The notes: generated by a model from the sequence alone, not told the origin. 64,000 bases of DNA from an uncultured Candidatus Actinomarinales bacterium (GCA_943840565.1 CALSUY010000001.1:186001-250000); one strand, 5' to 3'; positions 29,734 to 40,374 are shown, counted from the stretch's first letter. Translations and numbers: made by a program.

Positions 29734-29752
29734 TGGTTCCATTTTTTTATAT

Positions 29753-30765
29753 TTAGCAAAATTGTATAGTAAAAAATACTAAATATCCAATTGCGAAAAT
29801 GTAACTCAGTGCTCCATTAAAGAATATAGTTCCAATCAGTAATACATAAGAAAAGAAACTCAAAATTAGAAAACTTAATAATACCTTTCTTTCCGAATAG
29901 CCTAGATTTAATAGTCTGTGTGAAATATGGTCGGTTCCACCAATTGTTGGTGATTTATTATTGCTAATTCTATCAGAAGTAACTATTAAAAAATCTAGTA
30001 TTGGAACTGTAAATATGAACAAAATTGGGCTAAAGGGTGAAACTAATACGCCATCTACTTTTGGTATCCAGTCAAAAATTATAGAAATAAATCCCAGTAC
30101 GTATCCAACAAATAGAGTTCCCGAATCTCCAAAATATAACTTTGCTGGGGGATAGTTGTATATAAAGAACCCTAGTAGTGACGCAAAGAGGAGTAATGAA
30201 ATATCTGTAACTTTATATAAATTTGAATAATTTGCCAAAATAGCAATTTGTAAACAGATGCTTCCAGAGACAACAACTGTTAGACCATCCATGTTATCAA
30301 TAAAATTTATAGAGTTAATAATTAAAAGCACCCACAAAAGTGAAAAGAAGAAGATTTACATAATTTTGAAGATCTACTTTTAGGTAAGCCTCAATATTTA
30401 TAAATGTATCAAGTTTAACAAGAGGGTAGAGGATGATAATAATTTGTCCTGTAATTTTAGTCTTCCAGTCCAGATTAAATATGTCATCGAGTAATCCAAT
30501 TATTGAAATTATGACTGCGCATATTCCAATTGTTACAAAGTCTTGTTCAGCTCTACCTAAGAAAAATAGTAGCTATCAAAAAAGCAACTCGAGGTTGCTA
30601 TTCCTCCAAACGGAGATATATTTTTATTGCTCAACCTTTTTTCACTTTTATTATTCTTTTTCTTGAATTGTTTCGTGAAATGCATAAAACTTTTGTTTAG
30701 TAAAGCAGATAATATAATAGCTAAAAGTGCCGCAGCAGTTACTGGAAGTTGAAACTGAAGTCAAT
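29753..30765 (-). pseudogene. WecA/MraY-type undecaprenyl-phosphate phosphosugar transferase, frameshifted
   Basis: Polytopic enzyme that loads the first sugar phosphate onto undecaprenyl phosphate. The clean C-terminal part (29753-30337) contains NSINFIDNMDGLTVV with the catalytic aspartate cluster, YFGDSGTLFVGYVLGF and GGTDHISHRLLNLGYS, all hallmarks of the WecA branch. The N-terminal part is broken, but LPVTAAALLAIILSALL and KRLSNKNISPFGGIATS (family PRGGGIAI) are readable. The start near 30765 is approximate and abuts or overlaps the end of a glycosyltransferase gene on the same strand. Neighbouring LCP and glycosyltransferase genes suggest wall glycopolymer priming. A second, PglC-type priming enzyme lies at 43202. 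Confidence 0.8.
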
Positions 30766-30769
30766 TTAG

Positions 30770-31882
30770 ATACATCCAATTCTTTGTAAATTTTCTCAAA
30801 TTGTGAAGCTATAACTTTAGAGGTATAAAACTCATCAATTAATTGTCTATTTTTTGAATGATCATTTGTTTCATTATATTTTTCAATATACTCCACAAAT
30901 TTGTCAATCTTGATTCAATTCAATTAATTCAAGATTATTAAACTCTTTCATCACTTCAGTGCCCTGAATCCTATAAGCTAAGCAGTAGAGACCAACGTAT
31001 AATGATTCAAGAAGTATTCTTGAAAACCCTTCATGTGATGACATTACAAGTGATATATCAAATTCAGACAGCTCTGTTTCTATATCAATCTTTCCTAAAT
31101 AATTTAGTTTTTCTTCATTTAAAACTATTTCCATGTCCTTGTCTGATAATATTTTGAGGATTACCTTCATCACGCTCACCAGCTAGGTAAAATTCAATAT
31201 TGTACCATATTGACTTGATTAACAATACTCAGGTAATCCATAATTCCTTTATCGTATAAAAGTCTTGAAACAAGGATGACTTTCTTTTTTGCTGGGTTAC
31301 TTGATGTAGATCTTTTTTTTTGAAATTGACTACTTTCAATCCCTGAACTAGGAATTACTTCTGTCTTATTTTCGAAAGTTTGAAAAATTAAGAAATATTT
31401 CTTTGTCTGATGTATTTTGAAATATAATCACGTTGATAGCATTATTGAAGAGGTAACCTATGAAGGGTTTTATTAGGTATCTTAATAATTTTGCTTTTGG
31501 GCTTCTTGCTAAATAAAAAACCAAGTCCTGTGACTGACAGCACAGCTTTATTTTTATTTTTCAGAAAGAGATTAGCTAAACAGAAAAGTATTCCAGTTTT
31601 TAATGTAAAGCAATGAAATTTGCTATCTACATTTTTTAAGTGACTTCTTAGAGAGAATATTGCTTTTATATCCAATATTTTATTTCTGTTTATTTCCCAC
31701 GATGACACACCTTTGTAGATTGATTCTATTTCCTCCCTGTGAACACCATTTGGACACATTGCATGGATTTCTTCCGATTGTATATACTTAACCAAATCTT
31801 TTCTAGATTTGTATAAAATCCAATCCCAATGAGATAAATAAGTTATCATTAACACCATTTTAAGTCTTAAATTTGTTAACAT
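30770..31882 (-). pseudogene. Glycosyltransferase family 4, several frameshifts
   Basis: The N-terminal 146 residues (31442-31882) read cleanly: SHWDWILYKSRKDLVKYI and AVLSVTGLGFLF match GT4 enzymes of the undecaprenyl-linked type. Further pieces are IPSSGIESSQF, VILVSRLLYDKGIMDYL, NFYLAGERDEGN, and LSEFDISLVMSSHEGFSRILLESLYVG, which carries the E-x7-E donor-site pattern. The C-terminal piece QLIDEFYTSKVIASQFEKIYKEL is a typical GT4 end. At least four shifts break the gene. It would add a sugar to the glycan begun by the WecA-type enzyme encoded just downstream on the same strand. Confidence 0.72.
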
Positions 31883-31890
31883 TGCCTAAT

Positions 31891-33090
31891 ATGAATTTAG
31901 TCGTCATAGGAACAGGTTATGTAGGCTTAGTTACAGGGGTTGGCTTTGCAAGTCTTGGCAACACTGTGAGCTTTGTTGATCTAGATGAAAACAAAGTTTC
32001 AAAACTTAAAGACAAACAAGTCCCATTTCTATGAACCTGGTCTTGAAGAACATTTTCAGGATAATGAAACATTCTCAAGAATGTCTTTCACATCTTCATA
32101 TGAAGAAATCGACTGGGAAGATCACAGATGTGGCATTTATCTGTGTACAAACCCCAAACAATCTTGAGACCAATTCTGTTGATACCAGATTTCTTGAATC
32201 TGCAATTACAGAGATAAACAACCTCAACAACCCAAAATTAGTTGTTACAGTAAAATCAACTATTCCTCCTTATGAAATTGAGAAAGTTTGTAATAAGGTA
32301 GGGATGGATAAAAACGAAATTACATTCAATCCTGAATTCCTCAGAGAAGGCACAGCTATTGAAGATTTTTTTCAACCTGACAGAATTGTAATAGGAGGGA
32401 ATGATCCCGAAAAAACTTTCCATTCTAAGAGAATTATACAAAGGCTTTGATGCAGAACTTATAGAGACTGATCCGATTAGTTCACAGCTTATTAAATATT
32501 TAGCAAACACATATTTACCTTTAAGGCTTTCATTTGTGAATGAAGCAGCAAGATTAATTGATCATTCTAATGGTAATCAGGTTGATGTTCTAAAGGGGGT
32601 TGGTTTAGATTCAAGAATTGGTTCGCATTACTTTAGACCATCTCCAGCTTGGGGAGGTTCTTGTTTTCCAAAGGATTTGATTGAAGTCAACAATTTTTAT
32701 AAAGAAGGTGAAGTTATGCTGCCTATAATCTCAAATATAATTGAATCAAATGATATTCAAACTAAATGGACTGTAAATAAATTAACATCAATACTCAGCA
32801 ATGAGAATATAAATTCAGTATTGTTGATTGGTGCTGCCTTTAAAGAAGATACCGACGATTTGAGAAATTCACCAACTTTAGATATCTATAAAATGTTAAT
32901 CCAAAAAGACGTAAATACTTTTATCTATGACGAAATGGTTGAACTTGCTGAATATAATTCAGTAGATAATCTTGATGATATTTCTGATAAAACTTTAGTA
33001 GTGCTGATGTATCCGATTAAGAAAGCACTTATGGAAAAAATTGAAACTATCTTAACTGAAACTAACTCTATTTTGTATACACCATGGTAA
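31891..33090 (+). pseudogene. ugd: UDP-glucose/UDP-sugar 6-dehydrogenase (Ugd family), two or more frameshifts
   Basis: Four-electron NAD-dependent oxidation of a UDP-hexose to the uronate. The start gives the Rossmann motif IGTGYVGLVTGVGFAS; later come DVAFICVQTPNN, VTVKSTIPPYEIEKV, NPEFLREGTAIEDFFQPDRIVIGG, and the catalytic cysteine in PSPAWGGSCFPKDL. AAFKEDTDDLRNSP is the C-terminal UDP-binding domain signature. Shifts lie near 32025-32100 and 32430. Reconstructed length is about 400 residues. Motif spacing resembles UDP-glucose dehydrogenases, and a UDP-glucuronate decarboxylase and a UDP-glucuronate 4-epimerase are nearby, consistent with UDP-glucuronate as product. The ATG is nine bases after a TAACAT. 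Confidence 0.85.
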
Positions 33091-33094
33091 AAAG

Positions 33095-34033
33095 ATGAAT
33101 ATTGTTTTAACAGGTGGATCAGGTTTTATAGGCTCGCATCTCTCTAAGGAGCTACTCAAAAATGGTGAAAACAAGTTAATTGTTGTAGATAATCTACTAA
33201 CTGGAAACCTAGACAATATTCAAGACTTATTAGATCATGAAAATGCAACATTTATCCAACATGACGTTCAAGATCATATAGAAATAGATGAAAAAGTTGA
33301 CTATGTATTTCATTTAGCAAGTGCCGCATCACCAGTTGCATATACGGAAAATCCAGTGAATACCTTAAAAGCTGGAAGCCTTGGAACAATAAACACTCTA
33401 GGTTTAGCTAGGAAGCATGGTGCTGAATATTTCTTGGCTTCTACCTCTGAGGTTTATGGAGACCCTCTAATTACTCCTCAAAATGAAGAATATTGGGGAA
33501 ATGTCAATCCAAACGGGGAAAGAAGCATGTATGATGAGGCAAAAAGATTTGCAGAGGCTGCAACAGCAACATATGCAAGAAGCTATGACATAAAGACCAA
33601 AATAATTAGGATATTCAACACCTATGGGCCAAACATGCAGCTAAACGATGGCAGGGTAGTCACAAATCTTATAGTACAGGCACTTAATGATGAAGATTTA
33701 ACTATTTATGGAGACGGCTCGCAAACTAGAAGTTTTTCCTATGTATCCGATACAGTGGCTGGAATTCTTGCAATGATGGAATCAAATCATTATGAAGTCT
33801 TTAATATCGGCAACCCTTATGAAATGACTGTTAAAGAATTAGCCGAGACAATATTAAAACTTACAAACTCGAAATCTGAGATAATTTATAAACCATTACC
33901 AAATGATGATCCCCAACAAAGAAGACCAGACATTAGTAAAGCTAAAGAAAAACTTAACTGGGAACCAAAAGTAGGCTTAGAAACCGGGTTGAATACAACT
34001 ATTGAATGGATAAAAAAAGAGTTATCTAAATAA
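33095..34033 (+). CDS. UDP-glucuronate decarboxylase (UDP-xylose synthase-like SDR)
   Basis: An intact 312-residue extended short-chain dehydrogenase. The NAD motif is GGSGFIG at 7-13. The family-specific blocks HLASAASPVAY and YGDPLITPQNEEYWGNVNP are those of UDP-xylose synthases, and the catalytic pair is Y146 and K150 in SMYDEAKR. It converts UDP-glucuronate to UDP-xylose through a keto intermediate; some relatives stop at the 4-keto sugar. It follows ugd by four bases, so the two make a short UDP-glucose to UDP-xylose route. The stop overlaps that of a convergent glycosyltransferase gene. Confidence 0.85.
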   Translation: MNIVLTGGSGFIGSHLSKELLKNGENKLIVVDNLLTGNLDNIQDLLDHENATFIQHDVQDHIEIDEKVDYVFHLASAASPVAYTENPVNTLKAGSLGTINTLGLARKHGAEYFLASTSEVYGDPLITPQNEEYWGNVNPNGERSMYDEAKRFAEAATATYARSYDIKTKIIRIFNTYGPNMQLNDGRVVTNLIVQALNDEDLTIYGDGSQTRSFSYVSDTVAGILAMMESNHYEVFNIGNPYEMTVKELAETILKLTNSKSEIIYKPLPNDDPQQRRPDISKAKEKLNWEPKVGLETGLNTTIEWIKKELSK

Positions 34034-35085
34034 CTTTTAATATTCTATGGTGTAAAGTTTTCAGTGACTCGTCTTTAACTTTTTCTTGTGAAAATTGAAT
34101 AATTTCTAAAAGTAAATCTTTTTCTAATTTAGAAATTAAATTTATACTTTTCGTTAAGTCATCTTTTGTACCATCAAACTTTAGAATGTTGATATATTCT
34201 GGATGAATATTTTTGTCATACTCTGAATTCATATAAAAATTAATAATTCCACCAGATAGTGTTTCAAGGACGCTCTTATCATAAAAACCCTTTGGAGTGT
34301 TATTGATGTGGAATCCAGTTTTATCTATATATGTACTTAAGTTCAGTATGAGGGACAGAACCGACAAATCTTATATTAGGATAGTTCAGAGTATTTATTT
34401 TTTAAGTAACTTTCATAATCAGCATCTTGTTTTGTTAGAGGTCCCCCCACGATTGTGATACTCTGCGACTCCCCGTAAACACTATTTAAAAAACCTTGAA
34501 TAGATTCCTCGATATTTTTTGATTTGGAAATCCTACTTAAGATGAGAAAATCTTTTGATCCTGTATTGATTCTACCTCTATAAAAATCTTCGTAGTTAAT
34601 GGCATGTCCAATAGAAGTTACTTTTTTAAACTCTTAAAGGAAATGAATTCTCTGAAGCTGTAATTATTCTATCTGAAAATAATGCGCCTAAATAGAGAAC
34701 AATCTTCTTTATAAAAGTAGTGGGACCCTTGTGTGTGTACCAAAGGATAGACTGCAGATTTTGAAATCTGAATATACTTGAACTTACTAATGTTAAGGAG
34801 GTTGTCATATGTGAGAGACAGTATCTATATTCATTATCTTTTAATAGGTTTTTGATGGTTTTTCTAAGTGCAATGAATTTTGTTATCTTATTTGTATTTA
34901 CAGAATCATGGCTGTATACATTTATATTGTCATTTAACATATGAGTTGCACCTTCATTTAATGTCACGACATCAATTTCTATATAATATTCAGATAATTG
35001 ATTTAGCCAATTTACTCGCAAATCCAAGTGAAGTATTGTTTGAGTCTGTAGATATATTAAAAATTAATATTTTCTCTTTTTTCAT
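34026..35085 (-). pseudogene. Glycosyltransferase family 4, several frameshifts
   Basis: Minus-strand fragments form a GT4 enzyme of about 350 residues. The start MKKEKILIFNISTD is followed in another frame by WLNQLSEYYIEIDVVTLNEGA, QSILWYTHKGPTTF and DRIITASENSF. Then come GHAINYEDF, LILSRISKSKNIEESI, SITIVGGPLTK, and a clean C-terminus from 34367 (GFYDKSVLETLSGG, SLKTLHHRILKVI). The HKGPTTF block and RISKSKNI block are typical GT4 sites. There are at least three shifts. Start 35085 and the stop at 34026 are inferred. Its stop overlaps the convergent decarboxylase gene. Confidence 0.65.
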
Positions 35086-36222
35086 AATTCTATTTTTTCA
35101 TTTTGTTGGAAAATTTCCATATATTGGTTTGCCTGTACTAAAAAATTATGTTTGTTACTAATGAATGCTTTTGCTGCATCAGCTCTTTTAGTTGCTTCAG
35201 CTTTATTTTCAATTATAAAGCTGATATTCTCAGCAATAACTTTCTTATCTGGGTGGTATGGGAATAATAAATCCACGCTCACCGTCATTTAACAAGTCTT
35301 TACAACCACCAGCTTCAGTACTTAATATAGGAACCTCATAATTAATTGCTTCCAGTACCGAATGGGGGAGACCTTCATAATCAGATGCTTGTATGAAGAT
35401 ATCTGCAGTAAGTAGAAATTGAGAGATTTTATTGTTATCAATTTTACCTAAAAGTTGAACTCGATTTTGTAAATTCAAATCATGTATTGCACTTTCTAAT
35501 TTACTGAACTCACCACCTTCACCAATTATGCTCAGTTTTAGGTTCTTATTATCTAGTAATTCCATTGCTTCTATAACTATGTTTATATTTTTCTGAACTA
35601 CTAATCTTGAAATAATTATTAAGTTGATATCGGCTTTACTCTACATTTGCCCTTTTAATATCTGTAATGTCAACTCCGTTATTTATTTTTAAAATTTTTT
35701 TGCTATAGCCTATTCCAGATACAAAACTTTTTAAATGATCAGACGGAGTAATTACTATTTCAGCAGAATTGATACTCCAGTTTCTAAGTAATTTTTGCAA
35801 CTTCAATTAGAAAAGAGTGTTTGTTGTTCTGAAACTCATCAAAAGACTCAGTCGTTCTTTTTTTGATTGTAAGCTCTTTCCCAGACGGGATCGCCCACAA
35901 TCTTTCTGATTAGTTGTTTCTTGAGTATGAGATTTGCTATTGCTGACTCAATGCCAAGCCCATTAACGAAAATCAGATCACTTCTTCTTCCATTTTTGAC
36001 GATTTGGTAAATTGTTTTTATCCAGCGAATAGGGAGACTGTTTGATCTTTTGATTCTTATTACATCTAAATTATCTTCAGTATGATTATTTCCAACTTCA
36101 GATAAACAAATAATTTTTACATTGTGACCATTCTCTATCAAGAAATCAGAAATTTTAGGAACAAAACTTGCTGGTCCGCCAATATCTGGAGGAAATATTC
36201 CTACAGTTATTAAAATGTTCAT
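35082..36222 (-). pseudogene. Glycosyltransferase family 4, several frameshifts
   Basis: The N-terminus (35848-36222) is clean: MNILITVGIFPPDIGGPASFVPKI and FVNGLGIESAI, a classic GT4 acceptor domain. The donor domain is readable as LKLSIIGEGGEFSKLESAI, LLGKIDNNKISQFLLTADIFIQASDYEGLPHSVLEAINYEVPI with the E-x7-E pattern, and EAGGCKDLLNDGERGFI. A short C-terminal piece ends FQQNEKIEL at 35082. At least four shifts lie between 35245 and 35850. The last four bases overlap the next glycosyltransferase start on the same strand, suggesting one operon running from 38204 down to 34026. Confidence 0.75.
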
Positions 36223-36240
36223 AATTTAAATTCTATTAAG

Positions 36241-37204
36241 TTATTTTCTTTTGTGTGCAACTATCTCTTTAATCATTGAATCAATATCTTTAGTCGGAGT
36301 CATGCCAGTAAAGTTAACTATCTTATCTATGTTTGGAGTTCTTCTAGTTGGATCTTCAAACTTATTCCCGAATACTTCTTCATGTTGAATGTAATTTATT
36401 TGTGATTCTGAACCACATGTCTTAATTACAAGTTCAGCTAAATCTTTAATTGTTATTTCTTGGGTCTGGCCAATATTAAATACTTCACCATAAGCCTTCA
36501 TTTCAGCGAGTTTAATGAAATAACTAGTTACATCATCTACCCATGTAAAAGATCGAGATTGGCTTCCATCACCATGGATGATAATATCATCATTATTTAG
36601 GGCAGCATCAATAAACTTAGGAACTACCATTCCATATTCTGATAGTTGATTCGGCCCAATAATGTTAAAGAGTCTTACGATTATCGGATTAAGCTTTCCT
36701 TCTTCGTATTCAGATAGTGCTAAAAATTCATCAATCATTTTTGATGCAGCATATGACCATCGCAATTTTGTTGTTGGGCCAATTAAACTCCTTGATTCTT
36801 CTGTCCACTCTTTATCTTCGGAGACACCATAAACTTCAGATGTTGAAGTAACTAATACTGGAATATTATTTTTCTTACAAGCTTCAAACACTTCGTGAGT
36901 CGCCAAGATATTTGTGAGTAATGACTTACTTAAATTTTCCATAATATACTGAACTCCAACGCCAGCCGCTAAATGATAGCAAAAATCATATCCTTCAAAG
37001 GTTTCATCTCAAGTTTTGAACATCTTCAACTTTCTTATTAATAAATTTAACTTTGTTACTGTCGTTAAATTTTGAAAGATTAGCACTTTTACCTGTGGAT
37101 AGGTCATCTATAACTAGTATTTCTTCAACTTCAGTCTTGATTAACTTTTCTATTAAGTGGGAACCAATAAAGCCAGCCCCACCAGTAATTATTATTTTTT
37201 TCAT
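36241..37204 (-). CDS. NAD-dependent nucleotide-sugar epimerase/dehydratase, one frameshift
   Basis: Extended SDR enzyme. The first frame (37004-37204) has IITGGAGFIGSHLIEKL; after one shift near 37005 the second gives CYHLAAGVGVQYIM, VTSTSEVYGVSED, the catalytic WSYAASKMIDE (YxxxK), FNIIGPNQ and the late HGDGSQSRSFTWVDDV. Reconstructed length is about 321 residues, normal for the family. It resembles UDP-glucose or UDP-GlcNAc 4-epimerase-like enzymes of polysaccharide clusters, but the substrate is not certain. It lies between a UDP-glucuronate 4-epimerase and a glycosyltransferase gene on the same strand, with very short gaps. Confidence 0.8.
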
Positions 37205-37205
37205 A

Positions 37206-38204
37206 TTATTTGTTTATGTAATTTAATGATTTTAGCAACTCTATATTTTCAAGGTACCATTCTACGGTTTTTTGTACACCCTGGTCTATTAAGGTTGTCG
37301 GTTCCCAGTCGAGTGTTTGTTTAATATGGCTTAAATCTGGCTTCACTACATCTGGGTCTTTTATAGCCCTTTCTTTATTAACGACAATAGACTTTATATC
37401 AGTACTATCTTCTATTATTTCAATAACACGATTTAGAGAAACAGTATTGTTTGAACCTATGTTAAAGGTGTCAGAGGAATTATGGTTCATCACTTTAACT
37501 AAAGCTGAAACTACATCATCTACATAAGTAAATGATCTCCTCTGTTCTCCGTTTCCAAAAACTTGTACTTCCTCTTTATTAATTATCCAGTGAATAAATC
37601 GTAAAATAGACATATCTGGTCTTCCATAAGGGCCGTAGACTGTAAAAAATCTTGGTATTAAAACTTTTGTATCTGATTCATCAAGTATTGTTTTAGCCAA
37701 AATTTCTCCTGAAAGTTTTGTACTGGCGTAAACGGAGGGGGGTTGGATTCTCTCATCTTTGTTTTCTCGCATTAAATTGTCTCCACTATCTCCATAAATT
37801 GAGGATGTGGAAGCAAGTATTAATGATGACACTCCTGTTACTTTGCAAAAATTAGCAACATTTGTAGTTGCAACTGTATTGTCAAGTACATAGCCGTAAG
37901 GCTCTAAAAAGCTCTGTCTTACACCTGCGCGAGCCGCCATATGATAAAAAGTTTGTACTTGAGTGTTTAATGTTTGAAGTTGTGAAATAGAAGTTGGATC
38001 TGATAAATTTAATTCGTGAAATTCATAATTCTTGAAAGTGCTAAGTTCATTTAATCGTAAATTTTTTAATCTTACATCGTAAGCGTCATTAAGGGAATCA
38101 ACACCTATTACTTCAAATCCCATATTTATCAGTTTTTTAGCAAGATGAAAGCCTATAAATCCTGCACTACCGGAAATGATTACTTTGTTATTCACAACAA
38201 TCAT
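37206..38204 (-). CDS. UDP-glucuronate 4-epimerase-like SDR
   Basis: An intact 332-residue extended SDR. The NAD motif is SGSAGFIGFHLAKKL. The block GVDSLNDAYDVRLKNLRL is characteristic of UDP-glucuronate 4-epimerases (CapI/LpsL type), as is YHMAARAGVRQSFLEP. The catalytic pair is in SVYASTKLSGE, and GNGEQRRSFTYVDDVV is typical. It would convert UDP-glucuronate to UDP-galacturonate, using the Ugd product. The start is ATG 38204; an ATG or GTG a few codons in would also fit the family N-terminus. It is divergent from the polymerase gene at 38281 with 76 bases between. Confidence 0.83.
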   Translation of the reverse strand: MIVVNNKVIISGSAGFIGFHLAKKLINMGFEVIGVDSLNDAYDVRLKNLRLNELSTFKNYEFHELNLSDPTSISQLQTLNTQVQTFYHMAARAGVRQSFLEPYGYVLDNTVATTNVANFCKVTGVSSLILASTSSIYGDSGDNLMRENKDERIQPPSVYASTKLSGEILAKTILDESDTKVLIPRFFTVYGPYGRPDMSILRFIHWIINKEEVQVFGNGEQRRSFTYVDDVVSALVKVMNHNSSDTFNIGSNNTVSLNRVIEIIEDSTDIKSIVVNKERAIKDPDVVKPDLSHIKQTLDWEPTTLIDQGVQKTVEWYLENIELLKSLNYINK

Positions 38205-38267
38205 GCTACCAAAAATATATTTAATTCTTTAAAAAGATTTAAATAGTATTTATTTAATTTTAAAAAG

Positions 38268-38273
38268 TAGAAT
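38268..38273 (+). promoter_or_regulatory. -10 element of the polymerase gene, leaderless spacing
   Basis: TAGAAT followed by seven bases and the GTG start at 38281, with no ribosome-binding site. The surrounding 76 bp divergent gap is almost pure A and T and would also have to hold the promoter of the minus-strand operon. Confidence 0.45.
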
Positions 38274-38280
38274 TTTATTA

Positions 38281-39483
38281 GTGCAATTATTAGTTAAAAA
38301 AATTAAAAGTCTTTCACCATTAAATATTCTATTTTTTATACCATTAATACCACACTTTAACATTATCGAAGACGTTCTCCATACTGATGACATACCTGTA
38401 TTACTATTTCTTATATTGTTTTTAACCAGAATTATGTCTTTATTTGATAACTTCAAACCAGTTAAAGGTTACCTTCTTATTGATTTTTTTATTTTGTACC
38501 TGTTAATTCAGAATATTTATCTTGGAAATGGTTTTTTTAATAACGAAATACTAAGGTTTGCATTTTATGCAATTATTTTCTTTTTTATCCTAGGAAATAA
38601 AATGGAAAGTTTCTATGAATATTTACCTGTATATCTTTTTATCTTATGTAGTAGTTTTTCAATTATTGCATATTTCTTTTCTATTAATTTAGGGACAGAT
38701 CTTTACAACAATTGGAATATAGGCCTAAATCTTAGTGATATCGACTACATCAAAGGCAGGGTTAACGGTTTCCAAGCAGGAGGTCCCAATAGTTATGCTG
38801 ATCTAATTGCTGTGACTGGAATCTATACAATTTTTAAATTAGAAGATAATTATTTTCCATACATTTCAAGCCTTGCGATTTTGGGATGTTTCTTTACATA
38901 CTCAAGATTTTCACTAATTGTATTAATTATTTTTATTATTCTCAGAGCTTTAAGCACCCAAAATAAAATGTTAAGTTTAGGCATTATTTTTGCCTCCATC
39001 TTAGTTTGTGCCAATTTTGGATTAATTGAGAGATTTAGCAATGATGATAATTCAGGTATCCAGGATAGAGTTGATATGAGTGTTGGAGCTGTGGAGTATT
39101 TACTTAATGATACACTTCTTAATAATCTCATTGGTAGGGGCCACGATAGTTTTATTGTCAGTGGAGATGAAATAATCAACAGTAATAAGTTCGATCAAAA
39201 TACAGTATCTTATGGTCCTCATAATTCTTTTTTATTCATTATTTTAAATTATGGAGTCTTTGGATTAATTTTGTATTTATTGATATTTAAAAATATAATT
39301 ACTTACACACTTAGATTAAAAACTTTATTTAACCTATCACCACATTTTTATGTAGTAGCTGCTTTTTTTGTTTTAAGTTTTTCTAGTGATCTATTACAGA
39401 ATCACAGTATTTCTTGGTATTTATACTTATCAAGCTTTCTTTTAATGAGAGAAATCAAAAATAAAGATTCTTTCGATGTTTAA
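38281..39483 (+). CDS. O-antigen polymerase-like membrane protein (Wzy-type)
   Basis: A 400-residue protein with about ten to twelve membrane segments. The central motif KGRVNGFQAGGPNSYADLI resembles Wzy_C-type polymerases, with an arginine near the membrane edge and a second loop SYGPHNSFLFIILNYGVFG; the PHNSFL block is the family's H-N-x-(F/Y) motif. It is the intact relative of the broken protein at 25866, which has an extra soluble insert. The start is GTG, close behind a TAGAAT element. The gene is alone between divergent and separately promoted units. Polymerase is the likeliest role; glycan ligase is the alternative. Confidence 0.68.
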   Translation: MQLLVKKIKSLSPLNILFFIPLIPHFNIIEDVLHTDDIPVLLFLILFLTRIMSLFDNFKPVKGYLLIDFFILYLLIQNIYLGNGFFNNEILRFAFYAIIFFFILGNKMESFYEYLPVYLFILCSSFSIIAYFFSINLGTDLYNNWNIGLNLSDIDYIKGRVNGFQAGGPNSYADLIAVTGIYTIFKLEDNYFPYISSLAILGCFFTYSRFSLIVLIIFIILRALSTQNKMLSLGIIFASILVCANFGLIERFSNDDNSGIQDRVDMSVGAVEYLLNDTLLNNLIGRGHDSFIVSGDEIINSNKFDQNTVSYGPHNSFLFIILNYGVFGLILYLLIFKNIITYTLRLKTLFNLSPHFYVVAAFFVLSFSSDLLQNHSISWYLYLSSFLLMREIKNKDSFDV

Positions 39484-39510
39484 ATACACCTTTATTAGCG
39501 AATTGAAACA

Positions 39511-39516
39511 TATACT
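39511..39516 (+). promoter_or_regulatory. -10 element of the SDR gene at 39526
   Basis: TATACT nine bases before the ATG at 39526 in a 42-base gap. No Shine-Dalgarno sequence follows, which again suggests a leaderless transcript. Confidence 0.45.
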
Positions 39517-39525
39517 ATTGAATAG

Positions 39526-40374
39526 ATGAAAATATTAGTAGTTGGTGGCGCAGGTTATGTTGGCGGAGGTATCGTTGACAAATTAGTTCCTAACCATGAG
39601 GTAACAGTCTATGACTCACTTGTATATGAGACTTCTTACAGGAAAGACGTTAATTTTATTTATGGAGATATAAGAGATCATAAAAAACTTAATTCTATTT
39701 TAAACAATTATGACTCTGTAATTTGGCTAGCTGCCCTTGTTGGAGACGGAGCTTGTAGCATCAACCCGAGCCTCACACAAGAAATAAACGCAGAGAGTGT
39801 AAAAAACTTGACAAAAAATTATTCAGGAAGAATCGTTTTTCTCTCAACTTGCTCTGTTTACGGAGCACAAGAAGGAGTATTATCTGAAGACTCTTCTACA
39901 AATCCGCTTTCAGAATATGCCAGTTCAAAACTAATTGCAGAAAAGTATTTAGAAGATTCAAATGTAATAATTTTTCGCCTTGGAACACTATTTGGAATAA
40001 GTGATCAGTATTCAAGAATTAGACTTGATTTAGTCGTTAACATACTTGTAACCAAAGCACTGATGGAAAATAAGATGAGCGTTTTTGGTGGGGATCAATG
40101 GAGACCTCTTTTACACGTAAATGATGTTGCAAATGCAATTGATGTAACTATAGAGACCCAAGTAAATGGAATATTTAACTTACACTATCAAAATTTCAAA
40201 ATAATAGAAATAGCTGAGGAAATTGAAAAAAAAATAACTACAGCGGAAATTATCAAAACGCCATTGGAATTCCAAGATGCAAGAAATTATCAAGTAACAA
40301 GTGAAAAGCTTCATAAAGAGACTGGATTCAAGGCTGAAGTAGATTTAAAGGTAGGTATAGATGAGATTTACTAA
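39526..40374 (+). CDS. NAD-dependent nucleotide-sugar epimerase (SDR), C-terminus at a suspected junction
   Basis: A 282-residue extended SDR. The NAD motif is VVGGAGYVGGGI and the catalytic motif SEYASSKLIAE follows STCSVYGAQEG. The C-terminal pattern QDARNYQVTSEKLHKETGF is typical of sugar epimerases acting on NDP-hexoses. It ends at DEIY, some 20-30 residues shorter than most relatives. The following reading frame lacks an N-terminus and begins inside the last codons of this one, so the 3' end here may be truncated by a deletion or a misjoin. The substrate is unknown. Confidence 0.7.
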   Translation: MKILVVGGAGYVGGGIVDKLVPNHEVTVYDSLVYETSYRKDVNFIYGDIRDHKKLNSILNNYDSVIWLAALVGDGACSINPSLTQEINAESVKNLTKNYSGRIVFLSTCSVYGAQEGVLSEDSSTNPLSEYASSKLIAEKYLEDSNVIIFRLGTLFGISDQYSRIRLDLVVNILVTKALMENKMSVFGGDQWRPLLHVNDVANAIDVTIETQVNGIFNLHYQNFKIIEIAEEIEKKITTAEIIKTPLEFQDARNYQVTSEKLHKETGFKAEVDLKVGIDEIY

